NCBI GenBank assembly: GCA_013407085.1
Contig: JACCGJ010000573.1
Location: 1 to 64,000, forward strand
DNA: 64,000 bases
Origin: Atriophallophorus winterbourni
Taxonomy: Eukaryota; Platyhelminthes; Trematoda; Plagiorchiida; Microphallidae
Direction of reading: 5' to 3'
The position numbers were made by a program, and so were the translations under genes. Positions within the stretch are counted from its first letter, which is position 1. Every line of letters starts with the position of its first letter. Below the pieces are notes generated by a model. That model made no database searches and was not told where the DNA came from. It worked only from the letters and a program-made list of their open reading frames with translations. Below are positions 1-13,578 of the stretch, piece after piece.

Positions 1-447
1 CTTTTTCAGAATACAGAGCTCGCGATCACTCACTTGGGGTTAAAACCATGTCTCAATTATTGCTATCACGTCGAGCGAGTGCTTTTTACAAATAACTTTC
101 ATTATAACAAATTTGATTTCTATGTACGCATATAGGCAACTGATTGTGTTTTGCGTATAAATAAGAAATTGAAATGAAAAAACATTGTCTCGTGAACAAA
201 AAGTTGTCTAGCAATATTTCTTGCGTTTTAAATGATCGAAATCAAAGTTTTAGTGCACGGTAAGCATATTTCTGTGGCTTTTTCCACGAATAGTTGCTCG
301 GTTGGCTGATAACTAAGCAACTAACCAGGAATATGAAAATTAACATTCAATTGATTTTGAACCAAAATAACTGTTCACTTTTGAAAACAAATAGATTACC
401 TAATCATCACCATGCTCATTCCTAAACAGTTTGCATACAACTTTCAG

Positions 448-486
448 ATACGCGACTTCAGACTGCAACTTATCGGAGATCGCAAG
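448..486 (+). CDS. Candidate 39-nt exon (TRLQTATYRRSQ)
   Basis: The segment follows a TTTCAG acceptor and is followed by AAG|GTTAGC, a donor like that of the 24-nt exons. It is 39 nt, in the phase shared by the downstream exons, and reads TRLQTATYRRSQ. All three frames are open, so the frame gives little independent support. No duplicate copy was seen in the window. Confidence 0.35.
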
Positions 487-3400
487 GTTAGCCAGTTTGA
501 TAATCAAAATTGATAACTTATGATACAATGATATTGGCTGTGCTGATTTTTCCAAACTGTTTAATGTTTAAGCATCATCATTCAATAGTCGACTGTCCCA
601 AAGCTCGGAAGGACTGGTCCTACTTTCCCTACCCGAAGTTTGCGAACATAACCGATCGTGGTGTGTGATGGAAATACGAAATATTTTTGTTCAATCCTAT
701 GCGTGTATGGGAAATGTCATTGAGTATATTGTTCTCTCCAGCCCCACCTATAAGTGGCTTACAAACACAAAATATTCACCATTTTCCAATATTTGAAGGC
801 ATGTGGTTCCAGATCCTACTCTCCCTAACTGATGTGTGTTAAGGGCACGAAATCCATAGTGTGGGTTTTGTGATGGAAATCCTTGAAAATGAGCATTTTT
901 TGTTTAGCGCCATGGATTTAAACCATTTGCATAGAATTGGGCTTGTGATTGAACAGGTTGGTCGAGACAAACTTGTCCAATATTGGCTTAAAAATGCGCT
1001 AAATTATTATTATATTCCGAGTTGTTAACGCTATTTAAATTGAGTTTCACTTGATGAAAATCTCAGCGTTCATAACAGGAAGTTTTTTATAACTATAATC
1101 GTGTAGATTTACGTGAAGTTTCACATCTAAACTGCATAAGAAAGAAAGGAAATTGAATAAAACTGTGAAGAAAATTGCTAATTAAAATCTTTAAATCAAG
1201 AAGCTTCACTATTTATTTACAACCAATCCAATGAATGTAACATTATAAGGAACCTTTAAATTGTAGGCGAATTTTGGTTTATTCAATGAAACAAATAGGA
1301 ACGCATTGATAACTGTGGACTTTGAAACCTCTCTCGCATAGAATTTGTAAAAAATATCCACGATGTTCTAACACACAATCGCTTAGCTGCTTTGTGGAAA
1401 TAGCGTTTTGTTTTCACATTGTGTATAAAAACACAATACGCTTGAGAAGAGTTTCTCAGATTTATATCCTCCTCCCTGTCCGCTATTTATTTCAACCCTT
1501 TCGTATAAAGTGGAGTGCCTCAGGGATCCGTCCGCGGACCAATCCTCTTCGCTCTTTATGCCAATAACCTACTGGCACTCATCAAGTGTAAGATTGTTGC
1601 GTTCACGGACGATATAAAGGTGTTGTCGATGATAAATAAACCGGAAGATTGGAACTTCTCCAATCGTGGTCCTTATAAAATCACTTATTCTTCAATTTTC
1701 AGAAGTCTTACATTCTGAAACTTGGGAAATATGTGAAGTTCCAATATTGTCTTGGCGCGCAAAGCCTCTCGTGGACCACGGAACAATAGGTGTTTGATGT
1801 GTTGAAAAGCAATATCATAGGGTTGTGGAACCACTGCAACTTCGTCTACCGCAAAACATCACATAAATTGTAACTCCTAAAGATAATTACGGTAGGTTCT
1901 AAAAATAGACAATCCCAACATATTAAATACGCACATCAGACCCACGATGAAATATACAGTTCAAGCATGGTCGCCATGGATTAAAAAGATGTTGGCATTT
2001 TGTAAAGAATATACCATCGTGCAACCAAACTTGTCGCCGGACTCAGCCGGAAAGAATACAATGAGCGAATCAAAACTCTGATTTCATTCTATTATCCATG
2101 TCGTCGTCGTGATGGGATTTGACCTTGGTTTACTATATTTTGATTACTGGAAATCATCCCCTACAATGCGTATTCAATCCACAGGGCTAGGATAAGACAA
2201 GAGCTCACATATTGAATCGAAATGTCCCTCACTTACGACTCAAATGTAGACGACATGTTTTTGCCGTGTGAGGTTGTTTTATCTAAAACAATGTACCCGA
2301 TTCTGTTGTAAAATCACAAAATCAACAAATTTTCAAGAGAATTATTGATTCCATTTTGACCGTTAACCGTATATCGAAGAAAACTATACCTCTTGATCCC
2401 ATGCAATTAGATTGGTCATACCGCCAATCGGAAACAATTTCTGCCCTTTGGATTTTTAACTGATTCTTTAACTGCTCAGTAAGCAACCAAATCTGGTTTT
2501 TGCTTGTTATATTATTCGTGGTTTCAATAATATTCTGTGGCTTTTTGAATAAAACTCTATGCTTTTAGACCATTAAAATTGAACTGAATTGAACTTTAAC
2601 TCTCAACTGCAAACACTCACCAGTGAAGAACAACAAGATGCACCGGTTTAATTTTATCTCGGTTAACCCTTAATTTCGATAATACCATACCGCTCTATGA
2701 TTTGGTGCCATTTTTGACGAATTAGACTTTTTGTGAATTACTCCTGCTAACCTGCTGTTATTTAACATTCAGACGTTCGAACAAATCCTGGGAAAAGTAC
2801 AACATGTAAGGATCAGTAAATATTAATATGCTTTATATCTTGCACAGAACTACCGAATTGCTGCAATTTTTGCAGATTGAATTATCTTCAAACCCCGACA
2901 TTGATTCTTATTGGGTACTTCATTTAACTGAGTATTTGTCCACTCTCGATTACGCTACTCATCAAGAATCACTCAACGTTGTTTAATCTGACAATAATTC
3001 TTGCAATTTATGATTGTTCATTTATTGATAGCAATTTTTTCTGAAACTAGGACTATCCAAATCACTGTTATTGTTGTCGCGTTTGGCCTCCTTCGGTCAA
3101 TGTCGACCATGGATATAAATCACAATCGCACTATTTTTTCATGTTCAACAGCTTTTCGAATGACTAAACAGTGCAATTCGGCAGGAACAGTCTATCACGT
3201 AGGCGTTAGTTGCACACCGACGGTGTTATCTGCATTCAGTAGCCTAGAGCTGTATCCGCTCTTTCTCAGCTTGCAGTCGACGCTTTACACAATGTGAGCA
3301 ATCAAGTGCAAGTTCTTCCCAACTCGTGGGGTCAATACCGAAAAATTTCATCTCTTTTGCAAACGTCTTTGTAACGCAAGTGCGGTCTGCGCAGTGGTCG

Positions 3401-6400
3401 ACGCAAGTGCGGTCTGCGCAGTGGTCGACTTCCTGATTTCATCTCACCATAAAGTAGATCTTTCGGAATACAACCATTTTCCTTTCTGTAGACGTGACCA
3501 AGTCCCCGTAAGCGGCGCACTCAAAGTAGGGTGAAAATGTTCAGTAGACAAGCTGTTGAAATCACTTCAAAATTAGTCACTTTTCCATCCACGATAATCG
3601 TAAGATTCGACGGATGCTTTGTAGACGGAAAGCATTCAGCTTCCGTTCGTGTCTTGCGTGGGTGGTTCAGGTTTCACTGCCGTACATTAAAACGTTTAGT
3701 ACGCACGCACTATATACCACCATATGTTTCTTTACAATCAACTTGCGGTTGCCACAAATACGAGATCACACAAGCACACAATTTAAAGCGAGAAAGTCTC
3801 AATTCCGTTTGCACATGGCATAAATGAAAGAAATGCAAAATGTGGTCAATCCCTATAACATCTTAGTAATATAGCAGCGTCAAGTAATTTTAGTCTATTC
3901 ATTTAACTTGGCGTTCAATGAACATTTTGTGGAGTTGTAAACTGCATCATCAAGAGTGTAAATGACGAGTTCCGAATGATGTGCAGACCACCAACTGGCA
4001 GCACATTACTTGAGCAGGAAGCACCGAAATGGTTTCGGAAGGATTTCATCGAAACAATTCGAGAGAGAATAAACTGGAAAACACGGGAGGATGGACAACC
4101 ACAGCCGCAATTTGCAAGATGTTTCAAACGAGCTCAGCCTGGCGAGGGCTAGAATTTAACCGATTGACACAAACTAATTTTTGATTGGAAGTGAGTTCAG
4201 CTCTTGAGCTTCCATTTTTACAAACACTTTTAGAAGCATTTAGAATGTGATAAGTGTTTTTTGCGTTATGGTTTCAGCTGTTCATACACAAACCGACAAT
4301 GCGGAACCAATAAAATGTAAGTAAATTGGACAGCGTTATAATAAAATAAAAACGCTGTTAAATTTTTGTACATTATGTGGAGAACTCTTACATGATAAAA
4401 ATAAAAATGACAGAAACACGAAGGTTCATTTGCACGCATTTTCATCACACACAGAAAACGTATGTGTTTTGTGATGATGATGCTTTAACACATTCACATA
4501 TAAATGTATGTTTTCCTGTGTTTCAAAAAGTTAGTTGGATCGATTATTTCCGAGAATTAAACCAATCTTTATTGTAGGGACACACATAGGACTTGATTTA
4601 CTGCATGAAATGGAGCTTTTTTGTTCATGGTCATTGTTTCAAACCACGTCTACATGAGTGTGGACTCATGTGATTGAACAGGTCCGTCGTACCAACCTTA
4701 TCCAGCAGTGGCATACAGCTGCAACTTGTGTACTATTCTTCCACTGTTTCCAGTGCCAAAATACACACGACTAATTATCATGGTTGTAAAACTCTCTTGT
4801 GCACAAATGTAGTGATAGCATATCTACTAATACAACTTAAATCACATTAATCACAGCGAAGCAGATACCTAAACTCATTCTACACTTGGTGGCTAGCTTT
4901 GATGCCAAATATATAATGTGTGTCACTTTAAGCTTGAGAGAAGTTAACAAGTTTCTCTTGAAAAGCTGAAAGGTCATACATTGACCGACGTTTGTTCAGT
5001 CATACCATTAAATGAACACGCGTCACACCTATGAACGAGGCTTAGTCAGCTATCATGTTCGAAATCGGAACTCGTGGGTGGCATTTTCACTCGTTCGTGT
5101 ACTCAGAACATTTCAGTAAATTAAATAAAAATCACATTTTGATTTGGAATACAACGGCAGAATTTGAATGAAAATCTTAGTACTCATTTGGTTTTTATGA
5201 ATATTAAATATATTTTCACCTGCGTTTTGAAACAATATGGTTGGAGCTTTGAGGAAATGCGTGATCTCAGGCGATGTTTAAAACTATACGTCTTGACCAC
5301 ATGCAATTAGATTGGTCATACCGCCAATCGGAAAAAATTTCTGCCCTCTGGATTTTTACCTGCTTCTTTAACTGTTCCGTAAGAATCTAAATCCCGTTTT
5401 TGCTTGTTATATTCGTGGTTCCAATAATATTTCTTTGTTTTTGTAAAACTCTATGCTTTTAGACCATTAAAATTGAACTGAATTGAACTTTCACTCTCAA
5501 ATGCAAACACTCACCAGTGAAGCACAACAAGATGAACCGGTTTAATTTTATCTCGGTTAACCGTGAATTTCGATAATACCATACCGCTCTATGAATTGGT
5601 GCTATTTTTGACGAATTAGACTTTTTGTGAATTACTTCTGCTAACCAGCTGTTATTTGGCATTCAGACGTTCAATCAAATCCTGTGAAAAGTACAACATG
5701 TAAGGATAAGTAAATATTAATGTACTTTATATGTTGCATATAACCACCAAATTGCTGCAATTGTTGCCAATTGAATTATCTTCCAACCCCGACATTGATT
5801 CTAATTGGTTACTTCACTTAACTGAGCATTTGTACACTCTCGATTACGCTACTCACCAATACTATCAAGAATCCCTCAACGTTGTTCAATCTGACAACAA
5901 TTTTCGCAGGTTATAATTGTTCATTTATTAATAGTAATTTTTTCTGAGACTACGAATATCCAAATCACTGTTATTGTTGTTGTGGTTGGCCACCTTCAGT
6001 CAATGTCGACCATGGATATAAATCATACTATTTTTTCATGTTCAACAGCTTTTCGAATAACTGAACAGTGCGATTCGGGAGAAACAGTCTCTCACGCAAG
6101 CAATTCTGATTCGATTGGTTTTAGTTGCATACCGGTGGTGTGATCAGCGTTCAGTAGACAAGAGCTGTATCTGCTCTTCCCCTGCTTGCAGATGACGCTT
6201 TACACAATGCCTCCAAAGTGAGCGGTCAAGAGCAAGTTCTTCTCAGCTCGCGGGGTCAATGTCAAGAGCTTTCATATCTCTTTTGCAAACATCTTTGTAC
6301 CGCAAGTGCGGTCTGCCCGATGGTCGACTTCCTAATTGCAACTCACCATAGAGTAGATCTTTCGGAATACAACCATTTTCCATTCTATAGACATGACCAA

Positions 6401-9400
6401 GCCACCGCAGGCGGCGCTGTCGTAATAGGCTGAATATGCTCTGTAGACAAGCTTTTGAAATCACTTCAAAATTAGTAATCCACGATAATTTTAATATTCG
6501 ACGGATGCTTCGTAGATGGAAAGCATTCAGCTTCCGTTCGTGTCTTGCGTGAGTGGTCCAGGTTTCACTGCCGTACATTAAAACGTTTAGTACGCACGCA
6601 CTGTATACCACCATATTTGTCCTTACAATCAACTTGCGGTTGCGCCGGACACGAGATCACACAATCACACTATTTAAAGCGAGAAAGTCTCCATTCCGTT
6701 TGCACATGGCATACACGAAAGAAATACAAAATGTGGCCAATCCTCATAACATCTTAGTAATATAGCAGCGTAAAGTAATTTTAGTCTATTCATTTAACTT
6801 GGCGTTCAATGAACATTTTGTGGAGTTGTAAACTGCATCATCAAGAGTGTAAATGACGAGCTCCGAATGATGTGCAGACCAACAACTGGCGGAACATTAC
6901 TCGAGCAGGAAGCACCGAAATGGTTTCGGAAGGATTTCATCGAAACGATTCGAGAACATTCGAGAACAAACTGAAAAACACAGGAAGATGGACAACCAAA
7001 CCCGCAATTTGTAAGATTTTTCCAACGAGCTCAGCCTGGCAAGGGCTAAAAGTTAATCGATTGGCGCAAACTCGATTTACAAATTTTTGATTAGAAGTTA
7101 GTTCAGCTATAATGCTTCCAAGTTTACTTGCGCTTTTAGAAGCATTTAGAATGTGATAAGTGTTGTTTGCGTTATGTTTTCAGCTGTTCATACACAAACC
7201 GACAATGCGGAACCAATAAAATGTAAGTAAATTGGACACCGTTACAATAAAATATAAACGCTGTTAAATTTTTGTACATCATGTGAAAAACTTATACATG
7301 ATGAAAATAAAAATGACAGAAACACGAAGGTTCATTTGCACGCATTATCATCACACACAGACAGAAAACGTTTTGTGCTTTGTGATGATGATGTTTTAAC
7401 ACATTCACATATAAATGTATGTTTTCCTGTGTTTCAAAAAGTTAGTTGTATCGATTATGTCCGAGAATTAAAACATGCTTTATTGTAGGAACACAAATAG
7501 GACTTGATTTACTGCATGAAATTGAGCTTTTTTGTTCATGGTCATTGTTTCAAACCACGTCTACATGATTGTGGACTCATGTGATTGAACAGGTCCGTCG
7601 TACCTACCTCATCCAACAGTGGCATACAGCTGCAAATTGTGTACTATTCTTCCACTGTTTCAAGAGCCAGAACACACACGACTAATTATCATGGTTATAA
7701 AACTCTCTTATGCACAAATGTAGTGATAGCATATCTACTAATACAACTTAAATCACATTAATCACAGCGAAGCAGATACCTAAACTCAATCTACACTTGC
7801 TGGCTAGCTTGGATGCCAACTAAATGATGTGTGTCACTTTAAGCTTGATATAAGTTAACATGTTTCTCTTGAAAAGCTGAAAGGTCATACATTGACCGAC
7901 GTTTGTTCGGTCGTACCATTATATGAATACGCGTCACACCTATGAACGAGGCTTAGTCAGTTATCATGTTCGAAATCGGAACTCGTGGGTGGCATTTTCA
8001 CTCGTTCGTGAACTCAGAACATTTCAGTAAATTAAATGAAAATCACATTTTGATTAGAAATACAACGGCAGAATTTGAATGAAAATCTTAGTACTCATTT
8101 GGTTTTTATGAATTTTAAATATATTTTCACCTGCGTTTTGAAACAATATGGTTGAAGCTTTGAGAAAATGCGTGATCTCAGACGACGTCAAAGCATATAT
8201 TTATCCAGCGAGTTGAATAAAGGAAGATCATACATGTTAGGCTAAATTCAATTGAAAATTTTTCAAGAACTGGAATTCATATGTTTCAAAATGTTCACAT
8301 TTTGCATATTTAAAGCACAGGATGAATATATATTTATCACTTTTTCTGACAAAATCGTGATTTCTTGATGTATCACAATTGTATCACAATTTTAAAGCGA
8401 ATATGTAGTAGACTGACCACTACAATAACGTCCCCAAGAATGTTGTAGGAAACGCTCAGGAGAATAAATATTTATCGCCGAGCCAAAACGTGTACGGAGG
8501 TATAGCGGAACAATCACGGAACACGAGTCAAAGGAAATTATATGATGGTCAATAGTTGTTGGGTACAGTGAAACGAAGTTGTTACACAGTTTCCCTCCAA
8601 AAAGCTTGTCAGAGAAGATTTCTGATCAGAAATTGACATGGGGTGAACGTGCTGCTAGCGGGAATCGCCCGTCAGGCATGGTCTTGGTGCGAACCCCATT
8701 AGGACCACATCCGAAAGCTTGACAACGAGGAACCAGATGCTTTGAAAACGTAGTCCCTGCTTAGAATTCCCTGCATCTCCTGGATTGTTGTCCGATGGCC
8801 CCGCCTGGAGAAAGCTGAGTGGCGTGTAGTCGGGCTGATAAGGACCTTGTCTGATAGAATACCTGTTGGTCGGTGAGTGCTCATGGCTAAGGCTACCGGG
8901 TTGGTTGACGACAAGCGTCGGTGATTCGCGGGTGGCGTGTGTCACGGTTTCATCAGTGGGAGGTGCCTCAGCACCTGAGGAGTGAGAAGAAAAAAATTTC
9001 TGGTTATGGGTTTGAGTCCAATACTGAGTTATAGTGATGACGTACGTAAAACATGCACGGGCATATACTAAACGATAATAACGTGTTAAATGTGTACTAC
9101 ATAGTCGACGAACCTTACGGGTTGACGTTTTGTTCGCATAGTTGTTGTTGTGGCGGGCGCTAATTAAGTAGTGGATATAGTACAGGTTATTACCGGTGGT
9201 GTTGGGGTTTGGGTTCGGTCTTGAAAACTAACTGAGTTAACTGTCTCGGAAGAGCAGTTATATAGCAGAACGGCCTCAGGCCGTCTGGTGAAACGGTATA
9301 TGCTGGTGAGGATGATTGCATAGCTACGGGTAACGGGTCAACTAGGTCTAGGTGGATGTGAAAGAAACTCTCATCCGTTTCGACAAGAGCTCCTAATGGG

Positions 9401-12400
9401 CTCTTGGTGTGTCGATGGTGTATCTTGCGCTGACAATCATCGCACGCTTTAGCTCATGTCCGAACGTCCCTACTGGCTTTCGGTCGGATAAATCTTCCTG
9501 TTGTTAGTTTAACACTAGCACGAATGCCAGGGTGGGAACAACTATGTAGGGTATCGAACACTCGCCGTCTGAGCACATACGGAATCATAGGTTGGGGTGC
9601 AGCTTGCGAAACGTTACACAAAATATTACCCGAGCCATCGGGCAAGGGGATAGGTCTGATGTCAAGTGGAAGGGAATCCCTAAGTTGCGCGATCTCCGCG
9701 CCGGCTGCTTGCAATGCCGTGCTTTTTTTGAGGTCGAGGGAGGACGGCAATTCTACCATGCATAGTTTAGAAAGAACATCCGTGACAGGAATTCGAGCAG
9801 GTGAGATATGTGGTATGTCAATTGTGAATTGACAGACAAAATCCAGGTGACTCCTCTTCCTTGGGTAGTATCCATCGGCCGATCTGCTCAGTGAAGGAAT
9901 GAGGGCCTTATGATCATTAAAAACGGTAAACTGCTTGCCCTCCAGATTGTGGCGGAAGTGTTTTTGCATTGGGTATTTTAACAGTATTTATCGACCTAAT
10001 GTGCTATATAGAGTCGCTGATGGCTGAGGTCACCTCTTAGCGTCACGACGGAGCAAATCACTTAATGGCTGGGATACGTGTGCGCATTGTGGGAAGAAAC
10101 GGCGTAAAAGTTTACCAGCACAAGTAATCGTTGAAGTTCTATAAATGTGGTGGGCTCTGGGAAGTTTGGGATTTTTCCTCTATTTTCTTCCAATGGTTGA
10201 ATACCGGACGCCTAGATTCTATGTTCTTGGAAATTGAACGCTATCTGACCAAAACTGCTTTTGGTCGCGTTGACCGTTACCCTACGACGGGAAAAACGAT
10301 CAAACATTGCAGCAAGGTGACGAACATGGTCTTCCTTAAAGGTGCTGGCGATCAGTACATCACCGAGGTAAACGTACGCGAAATCAAGGCCTCGGCAAAC
10401 CTGGTCCATAATTCGCTGGATGGTTCGAGCCGCATTACGTAGACCGGAAGGCATACGCACAAACTCGTAGAGTCCAAACGGCGTAGTAACGACCGTTTTC
10501 GGTATATCCACTTCAGCTACTGGGATTTGGTTTTACGCCCCAAACAGTTTTAACTTGCTGAAAATGGTACATCCCTGAATATTGGCAGTGAAGTCCTGAA
10601 TATGCGTAATTTGTTACCTATCGTGTACCGTCGCCTTCTTCAGCCTACGGTGAACATCATAAGGGCGCCAATACTTTAGGTGTTTTTTATGGCCATATGT
10701 AGATGAGAGGACCTCGAGCAACTTCATGGACGTATAATGCCTAATTCCAATATGTGCTGGAACGTTTTGCACGCGACCTGCAAATAATCTGTCGTTAATC
10801 GCATCGGTCTTCCGTAAACCGGTAGACCACTTTTAGCGAAGTAGTGTTCTACTGGTGCTGTAACCGCTTGTATTGAGTTCAATGACGATTTGAACAAGTT
10901 ACGATATGTCGCGAACAACGTGGCATAGCTCGGTTTTACTTCACCAAAATGTAACACATGGGAAACCGTTGCATCTCTGCTCGGGGTACCAAGAGCTTTA
11001 AGACGAGTAGTTCCATATATCAGCTGCGAGTGGTTAGAATGAAAAATAGAGTGTAAAAAATCAACGCCCGAAATCACAAATGGAACCGCAGCAATTGCAA
11101 ACATCCAGCAGAATACACGACGTAAACCTTAATCAAGGTTCAAGTAGCGTTCGATTAGCCACATTCAAGTGTTAGCACGTCGGGTTGGACCTTGCGCAGG
11201 TGTCTACGGGCATTGAACGTACTTCTGCACCGATGTCTACCAGATGACGTAATCCAGTAGACTCATCCTAGATAAAGAAGGGACGACTTATTCTCTTCGG
11301 GCAGACGAAACTAGTCGTCGTTAGGTGTCGGACCGAGTTTCCCGCTGGCGATGTGCGATGGGCGCAAGGTTTAATGCAACGCCCCGCATCATCACTGTAT
11401 TCCTGAAGGATACAGCAAACGGGAGACCGAGTGTGACTACAAACGATTCTTTATATCCCATTAGATCACTGCTTATAAAATATGTGAAACATTTAGAAGA
11501 CCGATCTAATTAAGTCTTGAATGAAATAACCAAGTTTCCAAGATGGTTACACAATTCCGCATCTATGTATAATAACACGGGAAGTAGCACATACCGGTGA
11601 ACAGCTATGGCTCTACTGGCGTAGAGCTTAGCGCCTTAATTGCTGCTTTTGATGATGGAAGTGATTTTCAGGACTCATTGGATGGATACCGGCAGACCGC
11701 AGTTAATAAGGTGCCGTCACGCCAGGGTCCGCTATTCTCATTACTGTGTAAATATTATCAACCCTTACCGGATGATAATAAAATGACAGAAACACGAGGG
11801 CTCATTTGCACGCATGTGCATCACACACACAGAAAACGTTTTGTGCGTTGTGATTATAATGTTTTAACACATTCGCATATACATGTAGGTTTTCCAGTGT
11901 TTAGAAAAGTTAGTTAGATCAATTATTTCCAAGAATGCAACTATTCTTCATTGTAGGAACACACAAAGCACCTGATTTACATCATACAATTGAGCGATTT
12001 TGTTAATGGTCATTGTTTCAAACCCTGTCTGAATGAGTTTGGCTCATGTGATTGAACAGTTCTGTCGTATTAACGTTATCCACCAGTGGCATACAACAGC
12101 AACTTGTGAACCATTATTCCACTGCTTGAAGCGCCACTACACGACTAATTATCAAGGTTGTAAAAATCACTTCTGCCGAACGCAATGATAGCATATCTAC
12201 TAATCTAACTCAAATCACATTAATCACAGCGAAGCAGATACCTGAACTCATTCAGCACTTGGTGGCTAGCTTGGATGCCAAATATATAATGTGTGTCACT
12301 TCAAGCTTGAGAGCAGTTAACAAGTTTCTCTCGAGAAGCTGAAAGGTCATACATTGACCGACGTTTGTTCGGTCGTACCATTATATGAACACGCGTCACA

Positions 12401-13527
12401 CCTATGAACGAGGCTTAGTCAGCTATCATGTTCGAAATCGGAGCTCGTGGGTGGCATTTTCACTCGTTCCTGAACTCTGAACATTTGAGTAAATCAAATG
12501 AAAATCACATTTTGATTTGGAATTCAACGGAAGAATTTGAATGAAAATCTTAGTACTAATTTGGTTTTCATGAATTTGAAATATTTTTCCACCTTCGTCG
12601 TGAAACAATATGCTTGAAGCTTAAAGGATCGCAGAAGACGTGGCAGAATCGATTTCCCCAGCGAGTTGAATCAAGGAAGTGCATACAGGTCAAGCTAACT
12701 ACAGTTGAACGTTTTTCAAGAACTTGAATTCGTATTTCAAAATGTGGTGATTTTTTGAAAATAAAAAATTGTTTAAAGCGAGTTGCATTAACTAGCCTCG
12801 ATATCTTGGATCCTTGATAGATCTTTCTGCGTTTGTTTGACGCAACACACACGCATCTAGAATGTCATGAGACTTCTCCAATTATTTATCACAGAAGCAT
12901 TATGTCGGAGCGTAGTGCATCCCGCATTTGTGATCTGTTCTGTTTAATTTTGATTTAAAACAGCAGTTCATTGTTTTTTGAGTTTTCCTGTAAATCAAAT
13001 CTTTCCACTAAAATACTAAATGAATCGACATTCCGCACATAACTTCTCAACTACTCAGTGATCAGCACTGTGTATCATCGCCAAATGCCTAATTCGAATA
13101 GCTGGAAAATAATTCGATTTAGCGAGACATTTTCACTTGCGCGTTCGACTGTCCTCTTCTCTTTAGTTTACGAGCTTTAATGTGTTGCTAAAATTTACAT
13201 GTGTTATATCTGCAATGGATATTAATTTGATTTGAATACTGCTGTCGTTTATTTATGTTTATTTTGTAAGTATCGAAAAATTCAAGTTTATGTTAAACTA
13301 CACAACGAATTGATCCAACCGCTTGGTCCCAATACAATTTTTGATTGGAAGTTAGTTCAGCTCGTAATCTTTCAAGTTTACATTCGCTTGTGGAAGCAAT
13401 TATAATTTGATAAATGTTGTTGCTGTTATGTTTTCAGATGTTCATACACAAACCGACATAAGTGGACCGATAAGAAGTAAGTAAATTGGACAGCGTAACA
13501 GTTATGCTTTTAATCTCAATGTTTTTG

Positions 13528-13578
<51 letters not shown>

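Larger units (their letters stand above)
2379..5279 (+). repeat. Tandem duplication unit A (2.9 kb, carries two microexons)
   Basis: The unit is nearly collinear with the next 2.9 kb. Shared landmarks in order are a CR1 3' tail, a 33-nt exon, a conserved ORF scrap, a minus-strand LINE 3' fragment, a second conserved ORF scrap, a 39-nt exon, a SINE-like segment, and a terminal stretch ending near GCGTGATCTCAGGCGA. The two units lie directly head to tail. Confidence 0.85.
5280..8187 (+). repeat. Tandem duplication unit B (2.9 kb)
   Basis: Second head-to-tail copy of unit A, carrying its own 33-nt and 39-nt exons, LINE fragment and ORF scraps. By eye it differs from unit A mainly by point changes and small indels. 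Its right end passes into the region where a gypsy element is inserted (8404). Confidence 0.85.
8404..11440 (-). mobile_element. Truncated Ty3/gypsy LTR retrotransposon
   Basis: Read on the minus strand, the order is protease/RT start (11104-10724), RT (10511-10212), RNase H and integrase zinc-binding region (9969-9454), distal integrase-like sequence (8945-8655), PPT and 3' LTR. No gag and no 5' LTR were found before the duplicated host segment resumes near 11441, so it is 5'-truncated. Base composition is noticeably more GC-rich than the neighbouring introns. Frameshifts and active-site loss make it inactive. Confidence 0.8.

Noticed and set aside
254..259. Possible 6-nt microexon TGCACG between TTTTAG and GTAAGC
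   Set aside because: Symmetric and in phase, but too short to support without a second copy or transcript.
8699..8914. Overlapping minus-strand frame of 71 codons
   Set aside because: A shadow of the neighbouring gypsy frame with no motif of its own.
13528..13578. Poly-His/poly-Met type coding repeat
   Set aside because: The CAT run lies in the intron just after a microexon donor and is a simple microsatellite.
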